A DNA stretch of 50,000 nt. Origin: Opitutaceae bacterium (GTDB lineage Bacteria > Verrucomicrobiota > Verrucomicrobiia > Opitutales > Opitutaceae). Within the stretch, counting starts at the first letter, position 1; each line of letters starts with the position of its first letter. The notes beneath the pieces are model-generated. The model made no database searches and was not told the DNA's origin. It saw only the letters and a list, made by a program, of their open reading frames with translations. The stretch spans positions 1 to 50,000 of the forward strand of contig JADJZJ010000020.1 of the NCBI GenBank assembly GCA_016715765.1, in the 5' to 3' direction. A program made the position numbers and the translations under genes. Below, piece by piece: positions 48,405 through 50,000 of this stretch.

Positions 48405-50000
48405 TTAGAAGCTCAGGCGGGCGCCGAGGTTGTAGGACCGCGGCGGGCCGAGGAACACTTCCGCGCGCTGGGCGCTGTGCGACGGGGCGAGGTTCAGACC
48501 GACCGCCTCGAAGGAGCTGTTGTCCGTGGCATCCGAAACGTAGGTCTCGTCGGTCAGGTTGAAGATGTGCGCGAACAGGCTGATTTCAAAGTTACGGAAA
48601 TGCAGCGGGAGGCGGTAGTTGATGTGCACGTCGTAGAGCGTGTAGCTGGGAATGCGCCAGGGCTGGCCGCGATCCGCCGAGCTGCCGCGGGAGTCGGGCG
48701 TGTAGTCCGACCAGTAACGGTCATACCAGCGACCCTGGGTCTTGATGGAGAGACCTTCCGCAGGAAATACCGTGACGGCGTAGGCCATCTGGTATTGCGG
48801 CGCATCACCCACCTTGAGGTCGGCAATGTAGAGCTTGCCGGCATAGGCGGGATTGATCACCCCGGTGCTGATGTAGTACTGCTCGGAGTTCAGGACGTCA
48901 TCCGTGTAAACCCAGTCCGCAAATGAGGCGGCGAAGTCAAAGCGAAGGAAACGGTTCGGCTGGTAGGCGCCCTCGACTTCAAGGCCGGCGTAGTCGGAAT
49001 TCACCCCGTAAAGGTAGGTGATGGTGTCGGCCGACTCGTTGGTGAGCGAAATGGTGCGCTTGCGCCACTGGGTGAAGTAGTAGCTGGCCGAGACGTTGAA
49101 CTTGCGATCCGGGGTGATGTAACGGACACCAGCTTCAGCGGACTTGAATTCTTCATTCTCCGGCTTGGCCACGAATTTGCCGACGATGTCGTTGATCGCG
49201 CCGTCGAAGATCGGGGCCTTCGATACGACGCCGCCGTTCACAAACGCGCTGAAATTTTCATTGAAGGCATACTGCACGCCACCCTTGAACTGGTTGCCGT
49301 CCAAGTTGTCCGTCTCCAGCTTGTAGGTGTCGCTGGAGCCGACGCTGGCGCGACGGAAGAGATCCTCGTAGCCAAACTTGATCGAGGAATAACCAGCCAC
49401 CGCAAACGCAGTGATGGGGCCCTTCTCATACTGCCCTTGGACGAACAGACCCAGCCAGTCGACGGTGTTGGTGTTGTTATAATCCACCTGGTCGCCAAGT
49501 CCGAGGCGCGTGTTTGCGCCATCGGCCCAGAACTCACTGGCCTGGGCCGTGGTCGGCAGATAGTACTGGCCGCCGAGGAGATCGCGCACTTCGCGGAAGT
49601 GGCGGATCTCGGCGGTACGCCAGTCCACGCCGGCGGTGAACTTCAGTTCGTCGGTCGCTTCGTAGGAGAGCTTGGAAACGATGCCGTACTGATCCTGGTT
49701 GTTCACGCTGTTGCGCAGGATGCCGAGGGAACGACCGGCGGTCTTGGCGCTGCCGTTGGCCGCGACCGCGCCGGCATTGCTGGCGATGGTGCCATCCCAG
49801 TTGATGTTGCTGCCCCACATTGCATCCGTGTTGGCATAACGGGCGAAAGCCGCGGAACTCGAGCCGTTGTTGAGGGTGCCAGAGCCACCGCCACGTCCAC
49901 CGGAGTAGTAGAACACACTGGTGAGCTTCATCCGGTCATTGATGTCCATGTACCAGTTCAGGTTCATCTGGGGTTTGTGGAAATAGTTCACACTCTCGTT
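48405..50000 (-). CDS. TonB-dependent receptor, C-terminal barrel (partial, 5' end outside window)
   Basis: At least 531 codons; the frame stays open to the right edge. Alternating beta-strand pattern with aromatic girdles (KLTSVFYYSGG, FNVSASYYFTQWRKR, FEISLFAHIFNLTDETYV) and a terminal Phe (NLGARLSF) as required for barrel insertion. The FNLTDETYVSD motif and final ~30 residues are the usual TonB-dependent receptor end. Plug domain and TonB box lie outside the window, so the ligand (siderophore, sugar, vitamin) is unknown. It has its own terminator. Confidence 0.92.
   Translation of the reverse strand, partial: NESVNYFHKPQMNLNWYMDINDRMKLTSVFYYSGGRGGGSGTLNNGSSSAAFARYANTDAMWGSNINWDGTIASNAGAVAANGSAKTAGRSLGILRNSVNNQDQYGIVSKLSYEATDELKFTAGVDWRTAEIRHFREVRDLLGGQYYLPTTAQASEFWADGANTRLGLGDQVDYNNTNTVDWLGLFVQGQYEKGPITAFAVAGYSSIKFGYEDLFRRASVGSSDTYKLETDNLDGNQFKGGVQYAFNENFSAFVNGGVVSKAPIFDGAINDIVGKFVAKPENEEFKSAEAGVRYITPDRKFNVSASYYFTQWRKRTISLTNESADTITYLYGVNSDYAGLEVEGAYQPNRFLRFDFAASFADWVYTDDVLNSEQYYISTGVINPAYAGKLYIADLKVGDAPQYQMAYAVTVFPAEGLSIKTQGRWYDRYWSDYTPDSRGSSADRGQPWRIPSYTLYDVHINYRLPLHFRNFEISLFAHIFNLTDETYVSDATDNSSFEAVGLNLAPSHSAQRAEVFLGPPRSYNLGARLSF

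Overview
The window is GC-rich, gene-dense bacterial DNA. Several traits point to a Verrucomicrobiota member, most likely Opitutaceae (an Opitutus/Lacunisphaera-like genome): a PEP-CTERM surface protein, a chlamydia-like class I ribonucleotide reductase, a fused ResB/CcsA haem-export protein, many multihaem cytochromes, a GH29-type sugar-degradation cluster, and intergenic gaps packed with dispersed inverted repeats. The taxonomy is inferred; no rRNA gene is present.

Layout. 0-11 kb: a respiratory block on the minus strand (two paralogous multihaem c/b cytochromes with 11 and 13 CXXCH motifs, a 7-haem NapC-like quinol dehydrogenase and a small class I cytochrome c), divergent from a lipoprotein gene and a ResB-CcsA cytochrome c maturation gene. 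Similar 18-bp palindromes lie upstream of these units. 11-21.6 kb: assimilatory sulfate reduction and cysteine synthesis: siroheme genes (cobA, cbiX), sulfite reductase, cysH, cysD, cysN, an Rrf2/CymR-like regulator, cysK and cysE. Most genes from cbiX to cysN carry one-base frame breaks in short homopolymers. 21.8-25.6 kb: an SDR epimerase, an AmpG-like transporter, the GTPase EngB and a YkgJ-type protein. 25.8-29.1 kb: a giant PEP-CTERM protein built of exact 588-bp repeats. 29.2-33 kb: a fatty-acid hydroxylase, PlsY, and a FakA-FakB fusion that should make the acyl-phosphate PlsY uses. 33.3-40.8 kb: a carbohydrate cluster (beta-propeller protein, GH29 alpha-L-fucosidase, an alpha/alpha-toroid-like protein, a mannonate dehydratase-like protein). 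40.8-42.7 kb: a YchJ-type SEC-C protein and a flavin monooxygenase. 43.3-48 kb: nrdA (three frame breaks) and nrdB, whose usual radical tyrosine position is leucine. 48.4-50 kb: the C-terminal part of a TonB-dependent receptor, running off the right edge.

The intergenic space is unusual. At least seven families of short inverted or tandem repeats fill nearly every gap, sit directly against start and stop codons, and in several genes are translated into the C-terminal tail. One family has nested inverted repeats around a core palindrome that changes in a compensated way between copies.

The frame breaks in otherwise well-conserved and probably essential genes (nrdA, cysteine synthesis) look like homopolymer sequencing or assembly errors rather than true decay, but the sequence alone cannot prove this.
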